Source: Clostridiales bacterium (GTDB taxonomy: Bacteria; Bacillota; Clostridia; Saccharofermentanales; DTU023). Taken from it: a stretch of DNA of 64,000 bases. Positions 1 through 7,920 of this stretch are shown piece after piece. Numbering within the stretch: the stretch's first letter is position 1; the number at the start of each line of letters is the position of its first letter. The stretch is taken from the NCBI GenBank assembly GCA_004556925.1, contig SFFI01000011.1, forward strand, positions 1 through 64,000, given 5' to 3'. Made by a program: the position numbers and the translations under genes. The notes under the pieces are model-generated. The model was given only the letters and a program-made list of their open reading frames with translations, had not been told where the DNA came from and searched no databases.

Positions 1-45
1 TGGGCTTTGCCGCATGAGCCTGTCCAAAATTTTGTCCGCACCCCC

Positions 46-279
46 AAAGTTGAAGTAGCTAGGGCCTTGGGCCCTTCTGCAGCCTCCCTTCCTTTCCTAA
101 TATTTCGGATTTCCTGGATTTCGGACAAATTTGCAGGTAATGGATGGGTTTACTCTCAGAAACAGAGGCCAAACCACCCATTTCTTGCAGATTTGCCCTT
201 GATGCCATCCACTAGTTGCAAACTTGCCTGGCGGCCCACCCATAAGTTGCAATAATGCCCGAAAATTCAGAATTCCGAA
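46..279 (+). repeat. Dispersed repeat family A, copy 1
   Basis: This block recurs at 25029-25251 and, from its middle onward, at 52891-53051. Copies 1 and 2 align without gaps over their first 100 bases. Copies 1 and 3 share a stretch of about 40 identical bases around 138-180. Inside it, TTGCAAGTAATGGATGG-like words occur in both orientations, so the unit can fold into a hairpin. The word CCAYCCAYTASTTGCAA is repeated directly about every 35 bases. No gene is credible in 1-689: a reading frame crosses the repeat at 7-255 but lacks a Shine-Dalgarno site. Confidence 0.85.
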
Positions 280-354
280 CTAGCACTGCCCTCCGGCCAA
301 CGCTAATAGCAGCGCTAATAGCCGCGAAAGTGAAAAAGTAAATGCCACTTTATT

Positions 355-585
355 AAAACAGGTTTTTGAGGCTTGATTAAACTAAGCCCGGGTCACATGA
401 ACTGTCAATGGAGCCTTCGGCGCCGCAAAGGTCATAGACCATTGACAGTTCATAAAGCCCGGCCTAAAAAGTTAACAAGCCTCAAAAGCCCATGGAGTGT
501 AAGACTTAATTCTTAATGGATTTTACGGTAAGACTAAATTCCGCTTCGCGCCCTTTAGTGTAGAACTTACTTTTTCACTTTAGCC
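355..585 (+). repeat. Dispersed palindromic repeat family B, copy 1
   Basis: The core is a 15-base perfect inverted repeat, ATGAACTGTCAATGG at 397-411 and its complement at 439-453. An outer pair of arms, TTTTTGAGGCTTG near 363-375 and its complement at 476-490, nests around it. A 3' tail (491-585) with AGACTTAATT and TTACTTTTTCACTTT words follows. A second full copy lies at 48241-48430. Tail-only copies lie at 48824-48906 and 53050-53167, and an inverted partial copy at 63604-63690. No transposase is present. Confidence 0.85.
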
Positions 586-689
586 TTTGCAATCTCTCCT
601 CTGTAAACTTGGCTTAGAATAGGCGAGTATGATAGACTTTCTTAGTTATATAAATATCAATACCCGGCAAGAGCCCCTAGGAGGTAAAC

Positions 690-2093
690 ATGGCTTCAAA
701 CATTGAGAAGCTTGAAAATAACGAGGAAAAGCTGACCATTCAGGTTTCTAAAGAAGACTTTTCCCAGGCTATGAATAAGGCCTACAACAAGAACAAGCAG
801 TATTTTAATATCCCTGGCTTCCGCAAGGGCAAGGCCCCTTTCCCCATTGTGCTGAACTATTACGGAGAAAGCGCCTTCTATGAGGATGCTATCGATTATG
901 TTTTAGATGATGCTTATAAGGCTGCTCTGGAAGAGCACGATGCCAAGCCCTTCTCCCAACCTGCCATTGATGTGGAGGAGATTGGCCTGGATAAGGGCAT
1001 GACCTTTACGGCTACCTATGCACTCAAACCTCTTGTGACCTTGGGTGAATATAAGGGCCTCAAGGCTTACAGACCCGCCGTGGAAGTCGAAGAGTCTGAG
1101 CTGGACAAGCAGCTGGACGATAAACGACTGGAGCTGGCCCGCCTTGTTCCTGTTGACCGCCCGGTTGCCGAAGGTGATTTTGTCCTTATAGACTATGAAG
1201 GCACTAAAGACGGCGTCGCGTTTGATGGCGGCAGTGCGGAAGACCATACCCTGGAAATAGGTTCTGGCCAATTTATTCCCGGTTTTGAAGAAGGCCTTAT
1301 TGGCCACTCTGCTGGTGAAGAGCTAGACCTGGATCTGACTTTCCCCGAACAATACCACAGCGAAGACTTGGCAGGGCAAGCGGTAGTCTTCCACGTCAAG
1401 CTCAAGGAAGTTAAAGAACGCCAGCTGCCCGAATTGGACGATGAATTTATCAAGGATATTTCAGAAGACTGTGATACGGTCGAGGAATATAAGGCTGAGT
1501 TACGCAAGAAATTGGAAGACCAGCGCACCGCAGAGGCTGACCGAGAGTTTGAAGAAAACCTCCTAGACCAGATTGCTGCAAACGCCCAGTTTGAAATGTC
1601 CCACTTGCTGATCCATGATGAGATGAATAGACTTTTCCAGCAGCAGAGCCAGATGATGATGTACTACGGCATGCGTATGGAAGATTACCTCCGCATGATG
1701 GGGATGACCCAAGATCAGTACATGGCGAGCCTGCATGAGCCTGCAGAAAACAGCCTGAAGAAGGCCTATGCTTTAGAGGCGATTGCGGAAGCCGAAGGCC
1801 TGACTGCTACGGATGAGGAAATTGAAGAAGAAATTGCCAACATGGCTACGGCCTATGGCATGGAGAAAGAAAAAATGGCGGAAACGCTAGACGAAGATCA
1901 GCGTCAGGGCTTGGCTGACCAAGCGCGCCTCAAGAAAGCAGGGGAAATCCTGCGCTCATATTCCGAAGCGACAGATGTAGCGCCTGAAGAAGATGAAGCC
2001 GAGGAAGCTGCAGAGGCAGAAGACTCCGCTGACCAAGCCGAGGAAGCTGGCCAAGAAGGCCAGTCCCAAGAGGGCCAGACGGAAGAAGCATAA
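690..2093 (+). CDS. tig: Trigger factor, ribosome-associated chaperone and peptidyl-prolyl isomerase
   Basis: This is the ATP-independent chaperone that binds the ribosomal exit tunnel and shields nascent chains. The N-terminal ribosome-binding domain carries the signature GFRKGKAP at residues 43-50. An FKBP-type isomerase domain lies at about 160-245 and the helical C-terminal chaperone domain follows. The 467-residue length is slightly above the family norm because of an acidic Glu/Gln/Ala-rich tail over the last 45 residues. The ATG follows AGGAGG at a good distance. A TATGAT box at 628-633 could be the -10 element, but no clear -35 is seen. The coding repeat of the tail runs on past the stop codon (see 2045-2195). 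clpP and clpX follow, a common arrangement in Bacillota. Confidence 0.97.
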   Translation: MASNIEKLENNEEKLTIQVSKEDFSQAMNKAYNKNKQYFNIPGFRKGKAPFPIVLNYYGESAFYEDAIDYVLDDAYKAALEEHDAKPFSQPAIDVEEIGLDKGMTFTATYALKPLVTLGEYKGLKAYRPAVEVEESELDKQLDDKRLELARLVPVDRPVAEGDFVLIDYEGTKDGVAFDGGSAEDHTLEIGSGQFIPGFEEGLIGHSAGEELDLDLTFPEQYHSEDLAGQAVVFHVKLKEVKERQLPELDDEFIKDISEDCDTVEEYKAELRKKLEDQRTAEADREFEENLLDQIAANAQFEMSHLLIHDEMNRLFQQQSQMMMYYGMRMEDYLRMMGMTQDQYMASLHEPAENSLKKAYALEAIAEAEGLTATDEEIEEEIANMATAYGMEKEKMAETLDEDQRQGLADQARLKKAGEILRSYSEATDVAPEEDEAEEAAEAEDSADQAEEAGQEGQSQEGQTEEA

Positions 2094-2195
2094 GGTCGGG
2101 CCCAAGAGGGCCAGACCGAAGAAGGCCAGCCCCAAGAGAGTCAGACTGAAGAAGCATAAAACCAGCCCCAAGAAGGCCAGCCCGAAGAAACATAG
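2045..2195 (+). repeat. Degenerate tandem repeat spanning the tig stop codon
   Basis: Units of the type CAAGARGGCCAGNCCGAAGAA encode the Gln/Glu-rich tail of trigger factor and continue downstream of its stop codon in the same frame. The stop context GAAGAAGCATAA at 2082-2093 is repeated 66 bases later (TAA at 2157-2159). A related GAAGAAACATAG ends 36 bases after that, at 2195. The 2094-2308 interval contains no separate gene. Confidence 0.8.
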
Positions 2196-2308
2196 TGAGA
2201 GGGTCCATGCTCTGGCTAAAAGCCATCATGTAAGAACCCGTAAGAACCTGTAAGAAGAGGATATGGTAGAGGAGACTTGAGCCAGACAAACTGGCAGAAA
2301 GGAAACAT

Positions 2309-2920
2309 ATGGAAGCAAATTTCCCTTTGAGTAATAACCTAGTACCCATAGTGGTTGAACAAACCAACCGGGGAGAACGATCCTATGACATCTTCTCCCG
2401 CCTCTTAAAAGAGCGCATCATCATCTTATCCGACCAGGTAGACTCGGCCTCGGCCAGCCTTATTATGGCCCAGCTTCTTTACCTGGAAGCGGAAGATCCC
2501 GAGAAGGATATCCAGTTTTATATCAACAGCCCAGGCGGAGAAGTGACCTCTGGCTTCATGATTTTTGACACCATGCAGTATATTAAACCTGACGTGCAAA
2601 CAATTTGCATGGGGATGGCGGCCTCCATGGGCGCCTTCCTCTTGGCTGCGGGTACCAAGGGCAAACGCTTTGCCCTACCAAATGCAGAGATCATGATTCA
2701 CCAGCCCTTAGGTGGCGTGCAGGGCCAGGCGTCAGATATTGAAATTGATGCCAAGCGCATTCTTAAAATGAAAGACAAGCTTAACCGCATCCTGGCAGAG
2801 CGCTGCAATAAGCCTTTAGAAGAAGTCGTTCGGGATACCGACCGCAACTTCTGGATGGATGCCGAAGAAGCGAAAGCCTACGGCCTGATTGACCATGTCA
2901 TGGAAAAGAGGGAAGACTAA
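2309..2920 (+). CDS. clpP: ATP-dependent Clp protease proteolytic subunit ClpP
   Basis: ClpP forms the tetradecameric serine protease barrel that ClpX feeds. The 203 residues match the family. The nucleophile lies in MAASMGAF (Ser106), 25 residues before the histidine in MIHQPLGG (His131), as in characterised ClpPs. The third triad position, 49 residues after the histidine, reads DTDRNFW: Asn180 (codon AAC) replaces the usual Asp. Listeria monocytogenes ClpP1 also has Asn here and is a conditional, less active subunit. The ATG follows AAAGGAAAC. The stop shares one base with the clpX start, so translation is coupled. Whether a second, canonical ClpP exists elsewhere in the genome cannot be seen. 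Confidence 0.97.
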   Translation: MEANFPLSNNLVPIVVEQTNRGERSYDIFSRLLKERIIILSDQVDSASASLIMAQLLYLEAEDPEKDIQFYINSPGGEVTSGFMIFDTMQYIKPDVQTICMGMAASMGAFLLAAGTKGKRFALPNAEIMIHQPLGGVQGQASDIEIDAKRILKMKDKLNRILAERCNKPLEEVVRDTDRNFWMDAEEAKAYGLIDHVMEKRED

Positions 2921-4227
2921 TGTCTGACGATATCTACAAGGGCAAGGGGCATTCCCGGCCTCCTCACATGCCGCCCTTAGCCTGCTCCTTCTGCGGTAAG
3001 ACCGAGGGAGAAGTAGAGCGTCTGATCGCTGGACATGGTGTCTTTATTTGCAATGAGTGTGTGGAACTTTCCCACGAGCTCTTAACCTCTGAGCTAGGCC
3101 CCCTGAGTGAAACGGGGAAGTCAGGTCTGGGTTCTTTGCCTAAATTAGTACCGCCCAAGGAGCTTAAGGCTGCCTTAGATGACTACGTTATTGGTCAGGA
3201 AAATGCCAAAAAGGTCCTTTCGGTGGCGGTTTATAATCACTACAAGCGGATTATTTCCCAGGAATACCGGGAGTCGGATTTAGATATTCAAAAGTCTAAT
3301 ATCCTGCTCCTGGGCCCCTCGGGTTCCGGTAAGACCCTCTTAGCCCAAACCTTAGCCAAGACCCTTGATGTGCCCTTTGCTATTGCAGATGCCACCGCCT
3401 TGACGGAAGCGGGTTATGTGGGGGAGGACGTGGAGAATATTCTCCTGCGTCTCTTGCAAAATGCGGACTACGATATTGAAGCCGCAGAAAAGGGCATTAT
3501 TTATATCGACGAGATTGATAAAATTTCCCGCAAGTCAGACAACCCCTCCATTACCCGGGATGTTTCGGGTGAGGGCGTCCAGCAAGCCTTGCTTAAAATC
3601 TTAGAGGGGACAGTAGCCAACGTCCCACCACAAGGCGGCCGCAAGCATCCCCACCAAGATTTCATTCAAATAGATACCACAGGGATTCTCTTTATCCTGG
3701 GAGGTGCTTTTGATGGTCTGGAAAAGGTGATCGAGCACCGGGTAGCAGAGAAGACCATGGGCTTTGGCGCCAAGCTGCAATCGAAGGAGGAGCTTTCCAC
3801 CTCCAATCTTTTGGCCCAGGTCCTGCCGGAAGACCTCCTGAAGTTCGGCATTATCCCGGAATTTGTAGGCCGCATCCCTATGATTACCTCCCTGCAGGCC
3901 CTTGATGAGCATGCCCTGGTCCGGATTTTAACCGAGCCTAAGAATGCCTTGGTTAAGCAGTACCAGCAGCTCTTTGCCATGGACAAGATCAAGTTGGAAT
4001 TTACCGATGAGGCCTTGGAAGCCATCGCCCAAGAAGCGATTGAGCTGAAAACTGGGGCGCGGGCTCTGCGAGCTATTTTGGAAAACCTGCTCCTGGACCT
4101 TATGTACGAGCTCCCCTCCCGCGAGGATGTAGGGAAAGTGGTTATTACAAGCGATACCGTTAAAGGCATTACACCTGCCCAGGTAGAAGTCTTGGACGAC
4201 AAGGACCAAGACAAGTTATTAGCATAG
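2920..4227 (+). CDS. clpX: ATP-dependent Clp protease ATP-binding subunit ClpX
   Basis: This is an AAA+ unfoldase that recognises substrates and threads them into ClpP. The N-terminal zinc-binding domain has the four-Cys pattern (Cys22, Cys25, Cys44, Cys47). Walker A is GPSGSGKT at 132-139, and Walker B is in IIYIDEIDKI about 60 residues later. The MGFGA segment in the second half corresponds to the IGF loop that docks on ClpP. Length (435 residues) is typical. The start overlaps the clpP stop by one base, so the two subunits are made from one message. Confidence 0.98.
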   Translation: MSDDIYKGKGHSRPPHMPPLACSFCGKTEGEVERLIAGHGVFICNECVELSHELLTSELGPLSETGKSGLGSLPKLVPPKELKAALDDYVIGQENAKKVLSVAVYNHYKRIISQEYRESDLDIQKSNILLLGPSGSGKTLLAQTLAKTLDVPFAIADATALTEAGYVGEDVENILLRLLQNADYDIEAAEKGIIYIDEIDKISRKSDNPSITRDVSGEGVQQALLKILEGTVANVPPQGGRKHPHQDFIQIDTTGILFILGGAFDGLEKVIEHRVAEKTMGFGAKLQSKEELSTSNLLAQVLPEDLLKFGIIPEFVGRIPMITSLQALDEHALVRILTEPKNALVKQYQQLFAMDKIKLEFTDEALEAIAQEAIELKTGARALRAILENLLLDLMYELPSREDVGKVVITSDTVKGITPAQVEVLDDKDQDKLLA

Positions 4228-4237
4228 GAGTACTACA

Positions 4238-4801
4238 TTGGATAAGCCTAGAATTGAGCGCGCGGTACGTGAAATTCTCCTTGCCGTAGGGGAAGACCCA
4301 GACCGTGATGGCCTCCTAGAAACCCCGGCCCGGGTGGCCCGCATGTGCGAAGAAATCATGCAGGGTCTGGAAAAAGACCCCCGCGATGACGTCAAACTCT
4401 TTAAGGAGCCGGAGTGTGATGAGCTGGTGCTCGTCAAGGATATTCCCTTCTACTCTCTTTGCGAACACCACCTCCTGCCCTTCATTGGCAAGGCGGCTGT
4501 GGCCTATATTCCACGGGATGGGGTGGTTTTTGGCTTGTCCAAAATTGCTCGCATTGTGGATGTCCTGGCCCGCCAACCTCAAACTCAGGAACGGTTGACC
4601 TCCCAAATTGCTGATATGATTGAAGAAACCGCAAATCCCTATGGCGTGTGCGTGGTCTTGGAGGCAGAACATCTCTGCATGACCATGCGGGGGATTAAAA
4701 AACCCGGCTCAGCGACAGTATCCTCCGCCCTGCGTGGGGTCTGTAAAACTGACGCTAGATCACGGTCTGAAGCCCTAGGCCTTATGGGCATTAAGGTTTA
4801 G
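4238..4801 (+). CDS. folE: GTP cyclohydrolase I
   Basis: FolE converts GTP to 7,8-dihydroneopterin triphosphate, the first step of tetrahydrofolate synthesis. The zinc site is visible as SLCEHH (Cys75, His77 and His78) and AEHLCM (Cys147). The GIKKPGS segment that follows is also characteristic. The start is TTG at 4238, seven bases after a TAGGAG ribosome-binding site that overlaps the clpX stop. This start gives the usual N-terminus and a 187-residue enzyme. The next gene carries the following folate steps, so the pair forms a folate unit; folP and folC are not in this window. Confidence 0.96.
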   Translation: MDKPRIERAVREILLAVGEDPDRDGLLETPARVARMCEEIMQGLEKDPRDDVKLFKEPECDELVLVKDIPFYSLCEHHLLPFIGKAAVAYIPRDGVVFGLSKIARIVDVLARQPQTQERLTSQIADMIEETANPYGVCVVLEAEHLCMTMRGIKKPGSATVSSALRGVCKTDARSRSEALGLMGIKV

Positions 4802-4832
4802 CCCTGGAGTAAATGGGATACATCAAATAGCT

Positions 4833-6206
4833 ATGAATTTAGATAATAGTGACCGCATTGTGCTGAAAGACATCCATGTATATGCCTACGTGGGTGTCTT
4901 GCCGCATGAGCGGGCAGAAGGCCAAAATTTCTACCTGGACCTGGCCCTCTACCAGGGCTACAGCCGGGCGGGACTTACGGATAATTTAGACCATACGGTC
5001 TCTTATGCCGAGGTCGCCCTACTGGCTAAGCAGGTTGCGGCCCAATCTTCTCGCCAACTTCTAGAAGCCTTGGCTGAGGATTTAGCCCGGGAAATTTTGG
5101 CAACCTACCCCCGGCTTTGCTGCGTGGAGCTTACGGTACATAAACCAGAAGCGCCTATTGAGACGGAGTTTTCGGATGTGACTTATACCATCCGCCGCTA
5201 CCGGACTTACCCCGTTAGACTGGGCCTGGGCTCTAACCTAGGTGACCGCCTAGCCTACATCCAGCAAGCGGTAGAAAGCCTCCAGGCCCACCCGGACATC
5301 CACCATCTCCGCCTGTCACGCATCTTTGAGAGTAAGGCCTGGGGCCTGGAAGATCAGGCGGATTTTTTGAATGCTGTCGTGGCCTTTGAAACCAGCCTTA
5401 ATCCCTGGCAAGTGCTCAGCCTCTGCCAGGACCTGGAAAAGGCTGCTAAGCGGGAACGTAAGGTCCATTGGGGCCCCCGCAGCTTAGACGTGGATATTAT
5501 CTCCTATGGCGATTACCTTTCTACAGACCCCGACCTGGTTTTGCCGCATCCTTACCGCGAAGAACGCAGCTTTGTCCAGGTCCCCCTCTACGAGCTGGGC
5601 CATCCTAGCTTGGAACGGAGCCCTGATATGCGCGTTTTTTCCGCCCAGCCCCATGCCCTGCTGGTGGTTGACTGCCAGCATGATTTCATTGCTGGTAGCC
5701 TGGACTGCCACCGGTCGCAAGAAGCGGTAGCAGCCATTGTAGCCTATATCAATGCCCACCCGGACCTGCAAGTCGCTTATTCTTTGGACTGGCACAGTCC
5801 GCAAAATGCTAGCTTCAAGGAGAACGGCGGGACCTGGCCTGTCCATTGCGTCCAAGATACGCCAGGTGCCGCCCTAGATCCCGCCTTCAGTAGCCAGGTA
5901 GATAATCCTGCCCAGCGGCCAGGTCCCTTGACCCGATACTACAAGGGCCGAGATGACCAGGTGGAAGAATATTCTGCTTTTGAGGCTACAAGAGCTGACG
6001 GCAAGGCGCTCCACGAAAGCCTGCCCCAGAAAGTAACAGTCGTTGGCCTGGCCTCGGAATATTGTGTGCGGGAGTCCATCCTTGCCCTCGCTCAGGCGGG
6101 TTTTGATGTAGATGTCTACCTGCCTGGTGTGGGCTATGTAGATGAAAAGGACCATGCCCAGAATATCGCAGACCTAAAAGCCCAGGGATTTTCCGTTTTT
6201 GCCTAA
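4833..6206 (+). CDS. FolB-FolK-nicotinamidase/isochorismatase triple fusion
   Basis: Three domains are joined. Residues 8-122 are dihydroneopterin aldolase (FolB; HERAEGQNF and VHKPEAP). Residues 127-262 are hydroxymethyl-dihydropterin pyrophosphokinase (FolK; GLGSNLGDR, then the WGPRSLDVDII signature). Residues 273-457 are a cysteine hydrolase of the nicotinamidase/isochorismatase family. In the last domain the likely triad is Asp280 (LVVDCQHDF), Lys371 and Cys411 (LASEYCV), with the metal-site DWH at 319-321. FolB-FolK fusions are known; adding a nicotinamidase-like domain is unusual. All three catalytic sets look intact and the frame is open throughout, so this is not an obvious sequencing merger. 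The substrate of the third domain is inferred: nicotinamide is most likely because of the metal-site residues. Confidence 0.9.
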   Translation: MNLDNSDRIVLKDIHVYAYVGVLPHERAEGQNFYLDLALYQGYSRAGLTDNLDHTVSYAEVALLAKQVAAQSSRQLLEALAEDLAREILATYPRLCCVELTVHKPEAPIETEFSDVTYTIRRYRTYPVRLGLGSNLGDRLAYIQQAVESLQAHPDIHHLRLSRIFESKAWGLEDQADFLNAVVAFETSLNPWQVLSLCQDLEKAAKRERKVHWGPRSLDVDIISYGDYLSTDPDLVLPHPYREERSFVQVPLYELGHPSLERSPDMRVFSAQPHALLVVDCQHDFIAGSLDCHRSQEAVAAIVAYINAHPDLQVAYSLDWHSPQNASFKENGGTWPVHCVQDTPGAALDPAFSSQVDNPAQRPGPLTRYYKGRDDQVEEYSAFEATRADGKALHESLPQKVTVVGLASEYCVRESILALAQAGFDVDVYLPGVGYVDEKDHAQNIADLKAQGFSVFA

Positions 6207-6234
6207 GGAAATCCAGCAATAAGGAGCAAGAGAT

Positions 6235-6948
6235 ATGGCTAACGCAAAGCCGCAAAATAAAGAAGCCCAAATCAAAGCCGAACTGAAGGAGACCAAGGTA
6301 CGTACCTTTGGCGACCCTCAGCAGGCTAACCGTTCCCCCAAGCCTAAAAAAGGTCAGGGACAAGGCCGCAAGCCGGGCGACCGCAATAACAGTCGCCCCA
6401 AGGCTGGAGGCCAGGGCAAGACTAAAGCGAAAAATGTGCAAGACCGCCGTAACCCCGGACCCAATAAGTCTGGCCGGCCGGGGGGACCGAATTCCAAGCG
6501 TAAACGCAAGGGAAGGGCCAACGAATTTACGGTAGCTAAGGGCAAGCAAACATATGAGCAAGCCAAGGGCAAGCAAGTAAGGGAGCCAGTGGATAAGGCC
6601 AAAGTTGCGCCGCCCAAGAGTAAGCAAGCTCCAGAAGGCCAAGTGGATAAGGGCAGACTTGCAGTTGAGCCCATGACTCAGCAGGTCCAGACCGATCCGC
6701 TTCCTGTAGTCCGCGAAAATGTGGCTAGGGACGCGGTTCAGCTCGAGCAAAAGGCTGAGCAGAAGTTTGAACAGCAGTCTGCACAAAAGTTTGAACAGGA
6801 GCCGGCCTCTGAAGCCGTCAGTAAAAAAGACCGTAGGTCGAAATCCTGGCTAGAGATGACCGCTGAGGAGCTCCGTCAGGCCAACGAGGACCTAGAAGAG
6901 GAAATCTTGCAGGGCATTTCAGAAATTGCCCAAATTAAATTAAACTAG
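6235..6948 (+). CDS. Basic, disordered protein of unknown function
   Basis: I do not recognise a family. The first 115 residues are rich in Lys, Arg, Gly, Pro, Asn and Gln with no hydrophobic core, which looks like an unstructured nucleic-acid-binding or ribosome-associated tail. Residues 180-205 are Gln/Glu-rich (EQKAEQKFEQQSAQKFEQE). The last 40 residues (SWLEMTAEELRQANEDLEEE onwards) form a predicted acidic helix and are probably the only folded part. The start follows AAGGAGCAAGAGAT. It sits between the folate fusion and tmk in the same direction, with short gaps on both sides, so it is probably co-transcribed with them. Confidence 0.7.
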   Translation: MANAKPQNKEAQIKAELKETKVRTFGDPQQANRSPKPKKGQGQGRKPGDRNNSRPKAGGQGKTKAKNVQDRRNPGPNKSGRPGGPNSKRKRKGRANEFTVAKGKQTYEQAKGKQVREPVDKAKVAPPKSKQAPEGQVDKGRLAVEPMTQQVQTDPLPVVRENVARDAVQLEQKAEQKFEQQSAQKFEQEPASEAVSKKDRRSKSWLEMTAEELRQANEDLEEEILQGISEIAQIKLN

Positions 6949-6973
6949 ACTTACTTGAAAGGAGGATGCCAGG

Positions 6974-7594
6974 ATGTCCCTGTTTATCACTTTTGAAGGC
7001 ATAGATGGCTGTGGTAAAACCACGCACCTGGCCCTCTTAGAGGCCTACCTGAGGGGAAAGGGTTACGACCCTCTGATGCCCAGAGAACCAGGTGGTACGG
7101 CCTTGGGGGAAGAGATCCGTCCTCTACTACTTAGCAAAGCCAACTATGCCATTAGTCCGGAGAGTGAGCTCCTACTCTTCTTGGCCTCACGGGCCCAGAT
7201 TTGCCGTGAGCTTATCCGGCCTGCCTTAGAGGCGGGTCGTTTGGTCATCTGTGACCGCTTTATGGACTCTTCTGTGGCTTATCAAGGCTACGGCCGCGGC
7301 TTAGGCCCTGACTTGGTTAGCCAATTTAATCATTTTGCCACGGCGGGGCTTACGCCTGACCTCACCTTCCTCTTGGACCTGGACCCCCAGTTGGCCAGCC
7401 AGAGGATTGATGCCAGGGACATGGCAGCCAACCGCCTAGATGCGGAGGGCCTGGCCTTCCAAACCAAGGTGCGACGGGGGTTTTTAGAGCTTGCTCGGCA
7501 AAACCCTGACCGCATCGTGCTTATCGACACAGCAGGCGACAAGGAGGTCGCTCAACAGCAAATTCGCCATGCCATCGGGAGGTTTTTAGCATGA
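6974..7594 (+). CDS. tmk: Thymidylate kinase
   Basis: It phosphorylates dTMP to dTDP for DNA synthesis. The P-loop GIDGCGKT is at residues 9-16. The MPREPGGTALGE and DRFMDSSVAYQGYGRG motifs bind dTMP and define the family. Its 206 residues are normal. The ATG follows AAAGGAGG. The stop overlaps the start of the c-di-AMP receptor gene (ATGA type), a linkage widely conserved in Bacillota (tmk-darA-holB). Confidence 0.97.
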   Translation: MSLFITFEGIDGCGKTTHLALLEAYLRGKGYDPLMPREPGGTALGEEIRPLLLSKANYAISPESELLLFLASRAQICRELIRPALEAGRLVICDRFMDSSVAYQGYGRGLGPDLVSQFNHFATAGLTPDLTFLLDLDPQLASQRIDARDMAANRLDAEGLAFQTKVRRGFLELARQNPDRIVLIDTAGDKEVAQQQIRHAIGRFLA

Positions 7595-7920
7595 AATTAG
7601 TATTTGCCATTATCAGCGATGAAGATAGCTCACGTCTTCTTTCGGAGCTCAACCGCAATGGTCACCGAGTTACCAAACTTTCTTCCAGCGGGGGCTTCCT
7701 CAAGTCAGGCAACACGACCTTGATGATTGGTACCCCGGACGAGAAGCTAGAGGATGTCATCAGCATCATTAAGAAATTCTCTTCCAGCCGCAAGGTTTCC
7801 ATCAATGCCAACAATATTCCGACAGGCATGGGTGGCTCCTATATCCCCTATCCCGTAGAGGTTCAGGTGGGGGGAGCAACCATCTTCGTCACCAATGTAG
7901 AGCATTTTGAGCAAGCCTAG
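7591..7920 (+). CDS. darA: Cyclic-di-AMP receptor, PstA/DarA (YaaQ) family
   Basis: This small PII-like trimeric protein binds the second messenger c-di-AMP. The 109 residues show the family features: MKLVFAIISDEDS at the N-terminus, the TKLSSSGGFLKSGNTT segment lining the ligand pocket, and the NIPTGMGGSYIPYPVEVQVG region. It starts inside the tmk stop and overlaps the start of holB by 14 bases, so the three genes are translationally coupled. Its physiological output is not known for this lineage. Confidence 0.93.
   Translation: MKLVFAIISDEDSSRLLSELNRNGHRVTKLSSSGGFLKSGNTTLMIGTPDEKLEDVISIIKKFSSSRKVSINANNIPTGMGGSYIPYPVEVQVGGATIFVTNVEHFEQA

Noticed and set aside
1993..2253. Basic 86-codon frame downstream of and inside tig
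   Set aside because: It is the shifted frame of the Gln/Glu tail repeat; Lys/Pro richness follows from reading the same repeat out of frame.
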